In this document: positions 9,128 through 17,034 of the stretch, piece after piece
How the letters are laid out: each line of letters opens with the position of its first letter
Position numbering within the stretch: position 1 is the first letter of the stretch
Assembly: GCF_002845985.1 (NCBI RefSeq)
Contig: NZ_PDFK01000001.1
Coordinates: forward strand, 558,001-622,000
DNA length: 64,000 nucleotides
Origin: Lysinibacillus fusiformis
GTDB lineage: Bacteria > Bacillota > Bacilli > Bacillales_A > Planococcaceae
Direction of reading: 5' to 3'
The notes under the pieces: model-generated
The model's input: the letters and a program-made list of their open reading frames with translations, nothing else
Databases searched by the model: none
Told to the model about the DNA's origin: nothing
Translations under genes and position numbers: made by a program

Positions 9128-9901
9128 TCATCCACCACCTAAAATGGCCATTAAATCCCGTATACCGTAGATCATAATCGTAATGAGCTTTTGAATAACT
9201 TGAATCATCACAGCCATCATTGTAAACATTACTAAAAAACTAACTCCGATTTTAATCGGAAAACCGACCACAAAAATATTTAATTGCGGTACTGTTTTTG
9301 CTGTTATTCCTAAAGCTAAATCGACTAAAAATAAGGTCGCCACAACAGGAGCAGCCATCTGAAATGCTATCGCGAAAACGGCTGTGAAAGTCGTCATAAT
9401 AAATTTCGGTAAGCTTTCACTAGCAAATCTTGGAAATTGATCCATCGGTAAAAATTGATAGCTATAGTAAATTCCATTCAGAATCATATGATGGCCATCA
9501 ATCGCTAATAAAAAAAGAAGTGCTAGCATATTAAAGAACTGACCAATTAATGGGCTTTGCGCACCTGTTTGTGGATCAATAATATTGGCAATGGCAAATC
9601 CCATTTGAAAATCAATAAAGCTTCCTGCAATTTGTATTGCAGACATGATGATGTAGCCCATAAGACCAAGCAATAGTCCAACAAGTGCTTCTTTCATCAC
9701 TAATAATATGTATTCATCATTGAAGACCAATGGCTCAACATCAATTGTATAGTACATCATCCAAGCTAATACCAGTGCGAGAGTAATTTTGACTTGTGGC
9801 GGAATGGTCCTATATGAAAAAAAGGGGACCGTAACAAAAAATGCTGAAACACGCACAAGTACTAATAAGAAAACCGTTAAATGTGGAATTAATTCATTCA
9901 T
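9128..9901 (-). CDS. fliR: FliR, flagellar export gate protein
   Basis: FliR is a polytopic component of the FliPQR export gate. The 257-residue product has six or more hydrophobic segments spread over its length and the family features P-F-F-S-Y-R-T-I-P near residue 25 and D-F-Q-M-G-F-A-I near 97. Length matches Bacillus FliR. It lies 4 bp after fliQ and ends 1 bp before the flhB start, consistent with coupled translation of gate subunits. No anomalies were seen. Confidence 0.95.
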   Translation of the reverse strand: MNELIPHLTVFLLVLVRVSAFFVTVPFFSYRTIPPQVKITLALVLAWMMYYTIDVEPLVFNDEYILLVMKEALVGLLLGLMGYIIMSAIQIAGSFIDFQMGFAIANIIDPQTGAQSPLIGQFFNMLALLFLLAIDGHHMILNGIYYSYQFLPMDQFPRFASESLPKFIMTTFTAVFAIAFQMAAPVVATLFLVDLALGITAKTVPQLNIFVVGFPIKIGVSFLVMFTMMAVMIQVIQKLITIMIYGIRDLMAILGGG

Positions 9902-9905
9902 GGAC

Positions 9906-10175
9906 TCACCCTATATAACGTGTTAAATTCTCGAATATGTCTCTCGCATAGCTAGTAACTTGAGATAACATCCATGGGCCAAAGAATACGATGGCCACTA
10001 GGACAGCGACAATTTTGGGTACAAATGCTAATGTTTGCTCTTGTATCGAAGTTGTTGCTTGAAAGATACTTACCGCTAAACCAGTGATTAAAGCAACTAA
10101 TAATAGCGGACCGCTTGTTAGAAGGATAATCATAATGGCACGTTCTGCTATGGAAATAACCAATTCACCTGTCAT
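9906..10175 (-). CDS. fliQ: FliQ, flagellar export gate protein
   Basis: FliQ is a small two-helix membrane subunit (four copies in known structures) of the FliPQR gate. The 89-residue sequence has two hydrophobic segments at about 15-38 and 50-75, joined by the family loop with Q-A-T-T-S-I-Q-E-Q-T-L-A-F-V-P-K. Length is exactly as expected. It starts at ATG 10175 behind GGGGATGA and lies 13 bp after fliP. Identification rests on this loop and on gene order. Confidence 0.95.
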   Translation of the reverse strand: MTGELVISIAERAIMIILLTSGPLLLVALITGLAVSIFQATTSIQEQTLAFVPKIVAVLVAIVFFGPWMLSQVTSYARDIFENLTRYIG

Positions 10176-10188
10176 ACTGTATCATCCC

Positions 10189-10854
10189 CTAAAAACTTTG
10201 TAGTAACGATTTCATGACTAGATACCAGCCATCGACCAGAACAAATAATAAGATTTTAAATGGCAAGGAAATCATTACTGGTGGTAACATCATCATCCCC
10301 ATCGACATTAAAGTACTCGCAACAATCATATCGATGACAAGGAATGGTATAAAAATCATAAAACCAATTTGAAATGCTGTTTTTATTTCACTTAAAGCAA
10401 ATGCTGGGACGAGCATTGTTAGTGGGATTTCCTCCACTGATGCTGGTTTTTCTGCTTGATTATAAGATAAAAATAATTCAAGGTCTTTTTGCCTTGTATG
10501 CTTACTCATAAACTCTTTAAATGGTGCACTAGCACGATCATATGCTTCTTCTAAACCAATCTCTTCAGCAAATAACGGCTGTAATGCCTCTTTATTCACC
10601 TCTTGAAAAGTTGGTGCCATAATAAAGAACGTTAAAAATAGTGCTAGACCAACAATCACTTGATTTGGTGGCATTTGCTGTGTCGCTAATGCCGTCCGCA
10701 CAAAGGATAAGACAATGACAATTCTAGCGAAAGATGTCATTAATATTAAGATACTCGGTGCAAGAGATAAAACCGTTAGTAACAGTAGGAGCTTAACAGA
10801 TGTAGAGACGTTGGTTGGATCGCTATTGGAAAAAACATTGATTAAATCATTCAT
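10189..10854 (-). CDS. fliP: FliP, flagellar export gate protein
   Basis: FliP forms the pentameric core of the export gate with FliR and FliQ. The 221-residue protein starts with a short polar segment, then hydrophobic helices at about 22-48 and 65-85, and two more near 155-185 and 190-215. Family motifs visible are S-F-A-R-I-V-I-V-L-S-F-V-R, T-A-L-A-T-Q-Q-M-P-P-N-Q and F-I-P-F-L-V-I-D-M-I-V-A. The ATG at 10854 overlaps the fliO stop (ATGA). The long cleavable signal peptide of enterobacterial FliP is not evident, which is usual in Bacillus. Confidence 0.96.
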   Translation of the reverse strand: MNDLINVFSNSDPTNVSTSVKLLLLLTVLSLAPSILILMTSFARIVIVLSFVRTALATQQMPPNQVIVGLALFLTFFIMAPTFQEVNKEALQPLFAEEIGLEEAYDRASAPFKEFMSKHTRQKDLELFLSYNQAEKPASVEEIPLTMLVPAFALSEIKTAFQIGFMIFIPFLVIDMIVASTLMSMGMMMLPPVMISLPFKILLFVLVDGWYLVMKSLLQSF

Positions 10855-11531
10855 TTATCATCCTTCTCCTTTTGCTTCCATCTCTCTATCTCATCACTAC
10901 GCTCCTGTTTTATTTCAGATATCTTTTTTTCAAATAGTTTGCCAAATGAATCTTGCTTTTGTTCATTGTGCATACTCACTTGCTCTTTTTTCTTAAACTT
11001 AGAAAGTACTTCTGCAATATACGGTGATGTTGTTGCAAGTTCTTGCCTTTCGTTATAGAGTGCTAGCAATGCTTCAACTTCTTCAGGATCAGTAATTTCA
11101 CGTAACAGTTGCACATCTTCTCCAACCCCTACTAAATACAATGATTTACCTACTTGTAAAAGCTGAACTGACTTTTGAGCACCTAACGATAAACCGCCTA
11201 AATTTTGTACCATTTGATTACGTTGGAAGTTTAAATTTCGTTTATTTAAAAACTTCATCAATCCATAAAATAAAGCTACAACAAAAATAAGCGCCAAAAC
11301 CATTTTTATGTATTCCCATGCAGATATATCTCCAGCTGCTGATACATTTATTTCTTGTTTAGCAGCTGGATCGGTAGTATCTCCATTACAAGCTTCTGGG
11401 TTTTCAATGCAATCAGTGACACTATTCGTATCAGCATCCGCATAAACAGAAGTTGGTGTCGGGTACAAAAACAGGAAGGATACAAGAAATGCGAAAATCA
11501 TCGTGAAACGAAATGATTTTAACATTCTCAT
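10851..11531 (-). CDS. fliO: FliO (FliZ), export gate assembly factor
   Basis: FliO assists assembly and stability of FliP. I start it at ATG 11531 (M-R-M-L-K-S), just after the cheY stop and 7 bp from GGGA; the longer reading would overlap cheY. The 226-residue product has an N-terminal hydrophobic signal-like segment (about 8-22) followed by V-Y-A-D-A, an acidic Cys-containing external loop (two Cys), a membrane helix near residues 72-92, and a cytoplasmic tail ending in a Lys/Glu-rich stretch. This layout matches the longer Bacillus FliO/FliZ proteins rather than the short enterobacterial FliO. Sequence conservation is low, so position supports the call. Confidence 0.87.
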   Translation of the reverse strand: MRMLKSFRFTMIFAFLVSFLFLYPTPTSVYADADTNSVTDCIENPEACNGDTTDPAAKQEINVSAAGDISAWEYIKMVLALIFVVALFYGLMKFLNKRNLNFQRNQMVQNLGGLSLGAQKSVQLLQVGKSLYLVGVGEDVQLLREITDPEEVEALLALYNERQELATTSPYIAEVLSKFKKKEQVSMHNEQKQDSFGKLFEKKISEIKQERSDEIERWKQKEKDDK

Positions 11532-11535
11532 ACAA

Positions 11536-11898
11536 TCATCCCAGTGCTTTTTGAATCGCTTCAATTACACGATCTGCTTGGAAAGGCTTCACGATAAAGT
11601 CTTTCGCGCCAGCTTGAATTGCATCGATTACCATTGCTTGTTGTCCCATGGCTGAACACATAATTACAGTTGCACTTGGATCTGTTCCCTTAATCGCTTT
11701 AAGAGCCGCAATACCGTCCATCTCAGGCATTGTGATATCCATTGTTACTAAATCGGGTTTTAATTCATTGTACTTTTCAACAGCCTGTAAGCCATCTGCT
11801 GCCTCTCCAACAACTTCAAATCCATTTTTTGATAAAATATCCTTGATCATCATGCGCATAAATGCAGCGTCGTCTACAATTAAAATTCTTTTAGACAT
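11536..11898 (-). CDS. cheY: CheY, chemotaxis response regulator
   Basis: CheY-P binds the switch proteins FliM and FliY to set motor direction. This is a single receiver domain of 120 residues with acidic pocket D9-D10, phospho-acceptor Asp54 (V-T-M-D-I-T-M-P) and Lys in F-I-V-K-P-F. The ATG at 11898 (M-S-K-R-I-L) is chosen because GGAGGAG lies 6 bp before it; a longer in-frame reading merely translates that ribosome binding site. It lies between fliY, which encodes a CheY-P phosphatase, and fliO, as in B. subtilis. Confidence 0.97.
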   Translation of the reverse strand: MSKRILIVDDAAFMRMMIKDILSKNGFEVVGEAADGLQAVEKYNELKPDLVTMDITMPEMDGIAALKAIKGTDPSATVIMCSAMGQQAMVIDAIQAGAKDFIVKPFQADRVIEAIQKALG

Positions 11899-11919
11899 GG
11901 TTAACTCCTCCAATTGAAA

Positions 11920-13143
11920 CTATCTTAAATTATTTAAACGCTCTGCTTGACTTAAAACATCTGTAATACGGACACCAAAGTTTTCATCAATAACAACGAC
12001 TTCACCTTTAGCGATTAAACGACTATTGACTAAAATATCAACAGGCTCCCCCGCTAATTTGTCTAGCTCAATAATTGAACCACTCGATAGTTCTAAAATC
12101 TCTTTAACAGAACGTTTCGTACGTCCTAACTCTACAGTAACTTGCAATGGAATATCAAGTAGCATATTTAAATTTCTAGCTTCAGATTGAGAGATTACAT
12201 TTGGATCAAAGCTAGCAAACTGTGCTTGTTGCACATTCACAGGTTGTGCAGGTCTTGCTGGTTGCGTAAACTGTGGTTGCTCTTGATAAATAGGTTGCTG
12301 TGTTGGTGCTGTCTGCTGTTGATATACTGGTTGTGCAGGTGGTGGTGTTACAGGTGCTTGTTGTTGAACTGGTGGCGCTGCAATTGATGGTGCCTCAGGG
12401 GCAATCGTTGCAGCTACTGGTTCTTCAATAGACTCTGTTTCACCTAAAAGAGATTTTACAATGTTTTGACTAAATTTAAGCGGTAATAATTGCATTAAAT
12501 TTGAATCAATTAAATTACCAATGCGTAGTCTAAAGGATACTTTAACTAATAAATCGTCTTCTGGAATATTGTCACGGCCTTCATCCTGTGAAATATTCAT
12601 TAAATCAATAGTCGGTGGAGAAATATCCACTTTTTTATTAAATACAGTCGACATCGATGTTGCCGCTGAACCCATCATTTGGTTCATAGCCTCTTGAACA
12701 GCACTTAGTTGAATTTCACCTAAGTCTGGCTTCGGATTTAAACCATCGCCACCTAACATTAAATCAGCAATAATGGCTGCATCCGATTGTTTAATAACAA
12801 GTAAATTCATACCTGTTAAACCAATCGTATATTCCACTTGTACAGCCACATAAGGATGAGGAAACTCCTCTTCTAATTTATTACGGTTTATCATGGAAAT
12901 ACTTGGAGTAGTAATATCTACTTTTTGACCTAATAACGCAGAAAGTGCTGTAGCAGAACTTCCGAAAGAAATGTTACCTACCTCACCTAATGCATCTTGT
13001 GCAAACGAATCAAGGTAATCCTCAACTCTTAAATCATTAGTCTCATCATTTGAAGAAGCTGCAGTGTCGCTGTTTTTATCTTCCAACGTCTCGCCCCTTA
13101 ATAACGCTTCAATTTCTTCTTGGGAGAGCATTTCATCACTCAT
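11920..13143 (-). CDS. fliY: FliY, C-ring switch protein and CheY-P phosphatase
   Basis: FliY replaces FliN in Bacillus motors, combining a CheC-like phosphatase with a FliN-like SpoA domain. The 407-residue protein starts with a short CheY-binding-type motif (M-L-S-Q-E-E-I-E-A-L-L). It then has two phosphatase centres, one with E-V-G-N near residue 56 and one with E-A-M-N near residue 150, so both look intact. A Pro/Gln-rich linker (about 225-305) leads to the C-terminal FliN domain with L-D-I-P-L-Q-V-T-V-E-L-G-R-T. Its ATG overlaps the end of fliM by 8 bp. Confidence 0.95.
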   Translation of the reverse strand: MSDEMLSQEEIEALLRGETLEDKNSDTAASSNDETNDLRVEDYLDSFAQDALGEVGNISFGSSATALSALLGQKVDITTPSISMINRNKLEEEFPHPYVAVQVEYTIGLTGMNLLVIKQSDAAIIADLMLGGDGLNPKPDLGEIQLSAVQEAMNQMMGSAATSMSTVFNKKVDISPPTIDLMNISQDEGRDNIPEDDLLVKVSFRLRIGNLIDSNLMQLLPLKFSQNIVKSLLGETESIEEPVAATIAPEAPSIAAPPVQQQAPVTPPPAQPVYQQQTAPTQQPIYQEQPQFTQPARPAQPVNVQQAQFASFDPNVISQSEARNLNMLLDIPLQVTVELGRTKRSVKEILELSSGSIIELDKLAGEPVDILVNSRLIAKGEVVVIDENFGVRITDVLSQAERLNNLR

Positions 13144-14131
13144 CTTCGTCTCCTCCTTTCAAAGGGTCGATAATCTGGATTGCTAATTTTTTGCCTTGCT
13201 TACCTGGTTGAACCGTGAATTTTGGCAATGTTCCAACTTTCAGTATTAATGGATCTTCGATTTTTTGATCTAATTGTATAACATCACCAATTTGCATTGT
13301 AAGGAAATCCTCAATGGTAATGTCCGACAGACCCAGTTCAACTGAAAGTGGTAATTGTGCTTGTTTCACACGTGTTTCCAGCATTTTTGTTTGCTCTGGA
13401 GACATCTCTTTTGTATTTGTCTGCATCCAGTAGCGAACAGATAGATTTGGAACAATAGGCTCCAACACAACATGCGGGATACAGATGTTAATCATACCGC
13501 TTGTCTCACCAATAATCGTATTTAACGAAATTACGACCACTGTTTCATTTGGTGAGATCATTTGTAAAAATTGTGGATTTACTTCAAGCTCCACTAATAT
13601 TGGATCAATTTCTGCAACATTTTCCCATGCCTCGCGTAAATTGTCGAATGAGCGTTCAAAAAGGTTTGTCATAATCTTTGTTTCAATTTCTGTTAAGTTA
13701 TCTACATTACTATGACTTGCCCCACTACCGCCCATTAGACGATCTAACATGGAATAGGCAATGTTCGGATTTATTTCCATCAATATATTACCATCTAATG
13801 GTGGCACTTCAAACACATTAATGAGTGTCATATTCGGAATCGAACGTACAAACTCTTCAAATGGTATTTGGTCTACCGATGCAACCGTAATCTGTACATA
13901 GCTTCTAAGCTGTGCAGAAAAGAAGGTTGTCAATAGTCGTGCAAAGTTTTCGTGTATTCGGGTCAAACTTCGGATTTGATCTTTTGAGAATCGAAGTGCT
14001 CGTTTAAAGTCATAAACTTTAACCTTGCGTCCCTCGTCCTCCTTTTTTATATCGTCAGCTGACATTTCCCCAGTTGATATAGCGGAAAGCAGCGCATCTA
14101 TCTCGGATTGAGATAACACATCTCCTGCCAT
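13136..14131 (-). CDS. fliM: FliM, flagellar motor switch protein
   Basis: FliM forms the middle of the C-ring, bridging FliG and FliY, and is the main CheY-P target. The 331-residue protein starts with the CheY-binding motif L-S-Q-S-E-I-D-A-L-L, has the middle FliM domain at about 40-230 with G-G-S-G-A-S and E-x-x-x-N-P-Q-F-L, and ends with a SpoA/FliN-like domain (P-L-S-V-E-L-G near 261). Length is typical. It starts at ATG 14131 behind GGAGGTGGG, about 30 bp after fliL. No defects were seen. Confidence 0.96.
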   Translation of the reverse strand: MAGDVLSQSEIDALLSAISTGEMSADDIKKEDEGRKVKVYDFKRALRFSKDQIRSLTRIHENFARLLTTFFSAQLRSYVQITVASVDQIPFEEFVRSIPNMTLINVFEVPPLDGNILMEINPNIAYSMLDRLMGGSGASHSNVDNLTEIETKIMTNLFERSFDNLREAWENVAEIDPILVELEVNPQFLQMISPNETVVVISLNTIIGETSGMINICIPHVVLEPIVPNLSVRYWMQTNTKEMSPEQTKMLETRVKQAQLPLSVELGLSDITIEDFLTMQIGDVIQLDQKIEDPLILKVGTLPKFTVQPGKQGKKLAIQIIDPLKGGDEDE

Positions 14132-14162
14132 TTGCCCACCTCCATTTCAAGCAGTTTCTGTT

Positions 14163-14591
14163 TTATTGAGTGATGAAGGAGGTAAAATATACTTCCTGAA
14201 CTTCTCCCTCTTGCATCAATTCATTTAACCTTGTTTTTAATGATTTTTGGAAAATTTGTTTCCCTTGCTTACCCTCTAAATCCTTTTGCTCCATTTCAGA
14301 AAGCTCTTGAATGGCAATATTTTGCACTTGGAAAACACGCTTTGTTAATTCTGTAGCAGCATCTTTACTTGTCGTTTGAATTTTTAATGACAAGCGTACA
14401 ACTCTGTTATCTGCAAGATTCGTCGTGATTTCAGGTACCTCCACAGAGGATTCTACAATCTCATCAATGGATGGCTCAACAGCTCCTGTTGGCTTATTAA
14501 ATTGTGTAAGCAATACAAATAAAATAACGCCAATCAGTATGACTGCTACTAGCAAAATAATAATCATTGTTAACATTTTATTATTCTTCAT
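14163..14591 (-). CDS. fliL: FliL, stator-associated membrane protein
   Basis: FliL is a single-pass membrane protein near the flagellar basal body that supports stator function. I use ATG 14591 (M-K-N-N-K-M), giving 142 residues; the in-frame GTG three codons upstream is part of the ribosome binding site GAGGTG. The protein has one membrane helix (about 5-28) and a periplasmic/extracytoplasmic FliL domain with V-R-L-S-L-K-I-Q and K-T-R-L-N-E-L. The start lies inside the 3' end of swrD (11-bp overlap), indicating translational coupling. Confidence 0.92.
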   Translation of the reverse strand: MKNNKMLTMIIILLVAVILIGVILFVLLTQFNKPTGAVEPSIDEIVESSVEVPEITTNLADNRVVRLSLKIQTTSKDAATELTKRVFQVQNIAIQELSEMEQKDLEGKQGKQIFQKSLKTRLNELMQEGEVQEVYFTSFITQ

Positions 14592-14802
14592 CTTTTTCAC
14601 CTCGTAGATGCGGGTTGGATAAAATTTGTATATTATTATAAAAGGCAGTTACCTTTTGTCGCACCTCATCTTCACTCTCTAAAACAATTACTTTTGTTCC
14701 AGTTGTTAAAGTAATAGTCGTATCTGGAAACGATTCGACTGTTTCTATGTATAAAGCATTTAATGTAAATGCTTTGCCATTAAGACGTGTTAGTTCGATC
14801 AT
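14581..14802 (-). CDS. swrD: SwrD (FlbD family), motor power/swarming protein
   Basis: SwrD (YlzI, FlbD family) is a small protein needed for swarming in B. subtilis, where it raises flagellar motor torque. The 73-residue product starts M-I-E-L-T-R-L-N-G-K, the family N-terminus, and continues with V-E-S-F-P-D-T-T-I-T-L. A longer in-frame reading from GTG 14874 or ATG 14850 would add a Gly/Arg/Pro-rich leader foreign to the family. The good ribosome binding site (GAGGGAGGG at 14840-14848) is 37 nt from the ATG, but a 28-nt GC-rich hairpin fills most of that gap. Position between flgE and fliL matches B. subtilis. Confidence 0.88.
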   Translation of the reverse strand: MIELTRLNGKAFTLNALYIETVESFPDTTITLTTGTKVIVLESEDEVRQKVTAFYNNIQILSNPHLRGEKDEE

Positions 14803-14809
14803 TGAAATA

Positions 14810-14837
14810 GGGCCGGGTCTAGCGTGAGAGCCGGCCC
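14810..14837 (-). promoter_or_regulatory. GC-rich hairpin in the swrD translation initiation region
   Basis: Arms gggccgg (14810-14816) and ccggccc (14831-14837) pair over 7 G-C pairs; after one G-G mismatch, three more pairs (14818-14820 with 14827-14829) leave a 6-nt loop. The surrounding DNA is AT-rich, so the patch stands out. Folding would bring GAGGGAGGG (14840-14848) to within 9 nt of the swrD ATG at 14802, an ideal distance. Without folding the distance is 37 nt. Confidence 0.7.
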
Positions 14838-14903
14838 GACCCTCCCTCATATGAAAATATGTTTTATCAAACACCTGTTATGAATTAAAGAACTATATAA
14901 TCA

Positions 14904-15872
14904 TTATCGTTTTAAGTTTACTAGCTCTTGTAACACTTCATCTGATGTTGTAATAATACGAGTATTCGCTTGGAAACCTCGTTGAGCCACAATCATCTCT
15001 GTAAATTCTTCTGATAAGTCTACATTGGACATTTCTACTGTGCCAGGTACTACTTTACCCATCCCTGCAACAGTGGCTACTTGTGCATAGGCAGCACCAG
15101 AGTTTGCTGTTTGTTGGTAATAGTTTCCTCCAACCTTAGAAAGACCACCCGCATTTGGGAATTTAGCCATAATTAGCTGTCCTGCCCATTTACGATCACC
15201 GTTTAGGTCCACATATTCAATCGTACCATTAGCTCCGATGCTAATTTCTTTAGCAGTCGTTGGGATACGGATTGGCCCTACCTCACCATCGTCTGGGTCT
15301 AGTACACCATCATCATCAAATAAGTTAGCACCTTCATCTCCAGAAGCGACTGGTGCTTCATCTGGATTGATACCATCGTCATCAGTTTCCATAACAATTT
15401 CTTCTCCAGCAGATACTCCTACTAGATATTTACCATCAGCATTTACTATATAGCCATTGCTATCCATATAGAAAACACCATTACGAGTAAATAGGGTATT
15501 ATTGAAACCTTCTTCGCCAATAAAACCACTATCTGGGTCTGGAGCTCCATTTGCGTCAGCTACCATGAAGAAGCCATCTCCTTCAATCCCTAAGTCAAGT
15601 CCACGCCCAGTACCTTGTAATGAGCCGCCACCATGTATTGTATCAATAGCAGCTAATTGAGAACCCAAACCAACTTGTTGTGGGTTAACACCACCTCGTG
15701 TAGCTGTTGCTGCAGATGCACCAGCTTGTGTTTGAGACATTAAATCTTTAAAAAGAACACGCCCCTTTTTAAAGCCAACAGTATTAACATTTGCGATGTT
15801 ATTACCAATAACATCTAGCTTCGTTTGGAAGTTTTTAAGACCTGAAATACCTGAATACATAGAACGTAACAT
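14904..15872 (-). CDS. flgE: FlgE, flagellar hook protein with acidic insert
   Basis: FlgE polymerises into the flagellar hook. The 322-residue protein starts with the rod/hook signature L-R-S-M-Y-S-G-I-S-G and L-D-V-I-G-N-N-I-A-N-V-N-T, and ends with the matching C-terminal helix (E-M-I-V-A-Q-R-G-F-Q-A-N). It is about 60 residues longer than B. subtilis FlgE (formerly called FlgG). Much of the excess lies in residues 161-199, where 15 of 39 residues are Asp or Glu, with D-D-D-G repeats and no Lys or Arg. It starts at ATG 15872 behind AGGGAG. The C-terminal helix and position between flgD and swrD favour FlgE over distal-rod FlgG. Confidence 0.9.
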   Translation of the reverse strand: MLRSMYSGISGLKNFQTKLDVIGNNIANVNTVGFKKGRVLFKDLMSQTQAGASAATATRGGVNPQQVGLGSQLAAIDTIHGGGSLQGTGRGLDLGIEGDGFFMVADANGAPDPDSGFIGEEGFNNTLFTRNGVFYMDSNGYIVNADGKYLVGVSAGEEIVMETDDDGINPDEAPVASGDEGANLFDDDGVLDPDDGEVGPIRIPTTAKEISIGANGTIEYVDLNGDRKWAGQLIMAKFPNAGGLSKVGGNYYQQTANSGAAYAQVATVAGMGKVVPGTVEMSNVDLSEEFTEMIVAQRGFQANTRIITTSDEVLQELVNLKR

Positions 15873-15928
15873 AAGTTTTCGTTCTCCCTTCGTTTTTTAT
15901 AGGTGTGCCTCTATCAATCAGCATCACC

Positions 15929-15959
15929 AAGGCTTCCTTACATAAGAAGGTCCAGCCTT
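15929..15959 (-). other. Weak stem-loop between the TIGR02530-type gene and flgE
   Basis: Arms aaggct (15929-15934) and agcctt (15954-15959) pair over 6 bp, with four inner pairs. The stem covers the stop codon of the upstream gene. No U tract follows, so it is not an intrinsic terminator. It might slow or protect mRNA decay, or be chance. Confidence 0.3.
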
Positions 15960-16330
15960 TACAGCACAATCGTGCCATCAATATTTGTAAATAACTGTTG
16001 TTTTGCCTCCGTGCGATCCATTGCTGTAATGACAGTAGCATTTTTAGCACTGACAATTAAAGCTGCTTGATCCATCAAGACTAATGGTTGTTTGACACCT
16101 TTTGAGTGTGCTTCAAATACCTTATCCGATACTACCTGCCATTCTTGTTCAGAGATGTCAATTTTACGTTCAATGATCCGTTCATGCGCATGTTTGCTCA
16201 CCTTTAGTTCTTGCTTTGCAGCCTCCTGTAAATGAGCTTTAAAGGATTGCTGCGATTGAATTGGCTTAGGTTGTATTGTGCGAATAGATGGATGCAAGGG
16301 TACACGATGAATTGAAAATTTATCCATCAT
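15959..16330 (-). CDS. TIGR02530-type conserved flagellar operon protein
   Basis: This 123-residue protein resembles the TIGR02530 'flagellar operon protein' family of unknown function, found between flgD and flgE in many Firmicutes. Visible features are a Gln/Pro-rich N-terminal region (about 15-40) and a conserved-looking block S-K-H-A-H-E-R-I-I-E-R near 45-55, followed by a predicted alpha/beta region ending I-D-G-T-I-V-L. There is no signal peptide or membrane segment. It starts at ATG 16330 or 16327 (two adjacent Met) behind GGTGGAGA and lies 12 bp after flgD. It is not part of the standard B. subtilis 168 list as I recall it. A role in hook assembly is inference from position only. Confidence 0.82.
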   Translation of the reverse strand: MMDKFSIHRVPLHPSIRTIQPKPIQSQQSFKAHLQEAAKQELKVSKHAHERIIERKIDISEQEWQVVSDKVFEAHSKGVKQPLVLMDQAALIVSAKNATVITAMDRTEAKQQLFTNIDGTIVL

Positions 16331-16342
16331 TCTTCTCCACCT

Positions 16343-17032
16343 TTATTCGCTAATTACTGTAAAATCTTTATCTGTTAGTTTTTTATCATTATCTAATACG
16401 TAATAGATAACGCCATCTTTATTTGAAACAGAGACAATTCGACCTTGTAATTCTTGGTCGCCATCTTTATACGTAACATTTTTACCAATCAGTTTACTTG
16501 CCTGTACAAGCGGAGATTCTGGTACAGTATTACCGCCATCTGTATTTGTTCCAGAGCCACCTAGTATTCCTGAAATATTACCAGGCGTTATTTCTTTTCC
16601 ATCTGTTAATTTGAATACAACACTACCATCTACAAATTTCAAGGATTCAATTACACCTGTTCCTTCATTTACAACAGGATCCCCTTTTTCATCTGTTTTA
16701 TCTGTAATTTCATGCCATTTCACTTCTTTACCAACAAAGGATGCATAATTCATCATCTGTGTTTGTTGCTGTGATGCCAATAATGACTCCATTGTCTTTG
16801 TCATGTTTTGCATTTGTTCTAAAGAAGAAAACTGTGCCATTTGAGAAATGAATTCTCGGTCATCCATAGGATTTGTAGGGTCCTGATGCTGTAATTGTGT
16901 AATTAAAAGTTGTAGAAAGGCGTCTTTGCCAAGCTCACTATTACCTGTTTGTTTCGTTGGTTTTTTATAATTCGAGTAATACAAATCATCCGTTATGGAT
17001 GTATTGCTTACATTTTTTGTTGCATCTGCCAT
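16343..17032 (-). CDS. flgD: FlgD, hook cap/scaffold protein
   Basis: FlgD caps the growing hook and is needed for FlgE polymerisation. The 229-residue product has the FlgD N-terminal domain, with L-G-K-D-A-F-L-Q-L-L-I-T-Q-L-Q-H-Q-D-P near residue 35 and E-F-I-S-Q-M-A-Q-F-S-S-L-E-Q near 62, then a Gly/Ser-rich loop near 155-165 and a C-terminal beta region. B. subtilis FlgD (YlxG) is shorter, so the C-terminal domain looks expanded. The start at 17032 follows the fliK stop by 2 bp and uses GAGGAGGTG inside the fliK end. Confidence 0.93.
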   Translation of the reverse strand: MADATKNVSNTSITDDLYYSNYKKPTKQTGNSELGKDAFLQLLITQLQHQDPTNPMDDREFISQMAQFSSLEQMQNMTKTMESLLASQQQTQMMNYASFVGKEVKWHEITDKTDEKGDPVVNEGTGVIESLKFVDGSVVFKLTDGKEITPGNISGILGGSGTNTDGGNTVPESPLVQASKLIGKNVTYKDGDQELQGRIVSVSNKDGVIYYVLDNDKKLTDKDFTVISE

Positions 17033-17034
17033 TA

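Noticed and set aside
11899..11913. Five extra N-terminal codons for CheY (and similar extensions for FliF, FliK, FliH, SucC, FlhB, YloU, TrmFO)
   Set aside because: The added codons translate the ribosome binding site or overlap the upstream gene; family N-termini and spacing favour the downstream starts.
14803..14874. N-terminally extended SwrD from GTG 14874 or ATG 14850
   Set aside because: No ribosome binding site before either codon, and the Gly/Arg/Pro-rich extension is foreign to the family; kept open as the rival explanation in the swrD finding.
15835..16056. Minus-strand 73-codon frame between flgE and the TIGR02530-type gene
   Set aside because: Overlaps both genes in another frame, has no ribosome binding site and no family resemblance.
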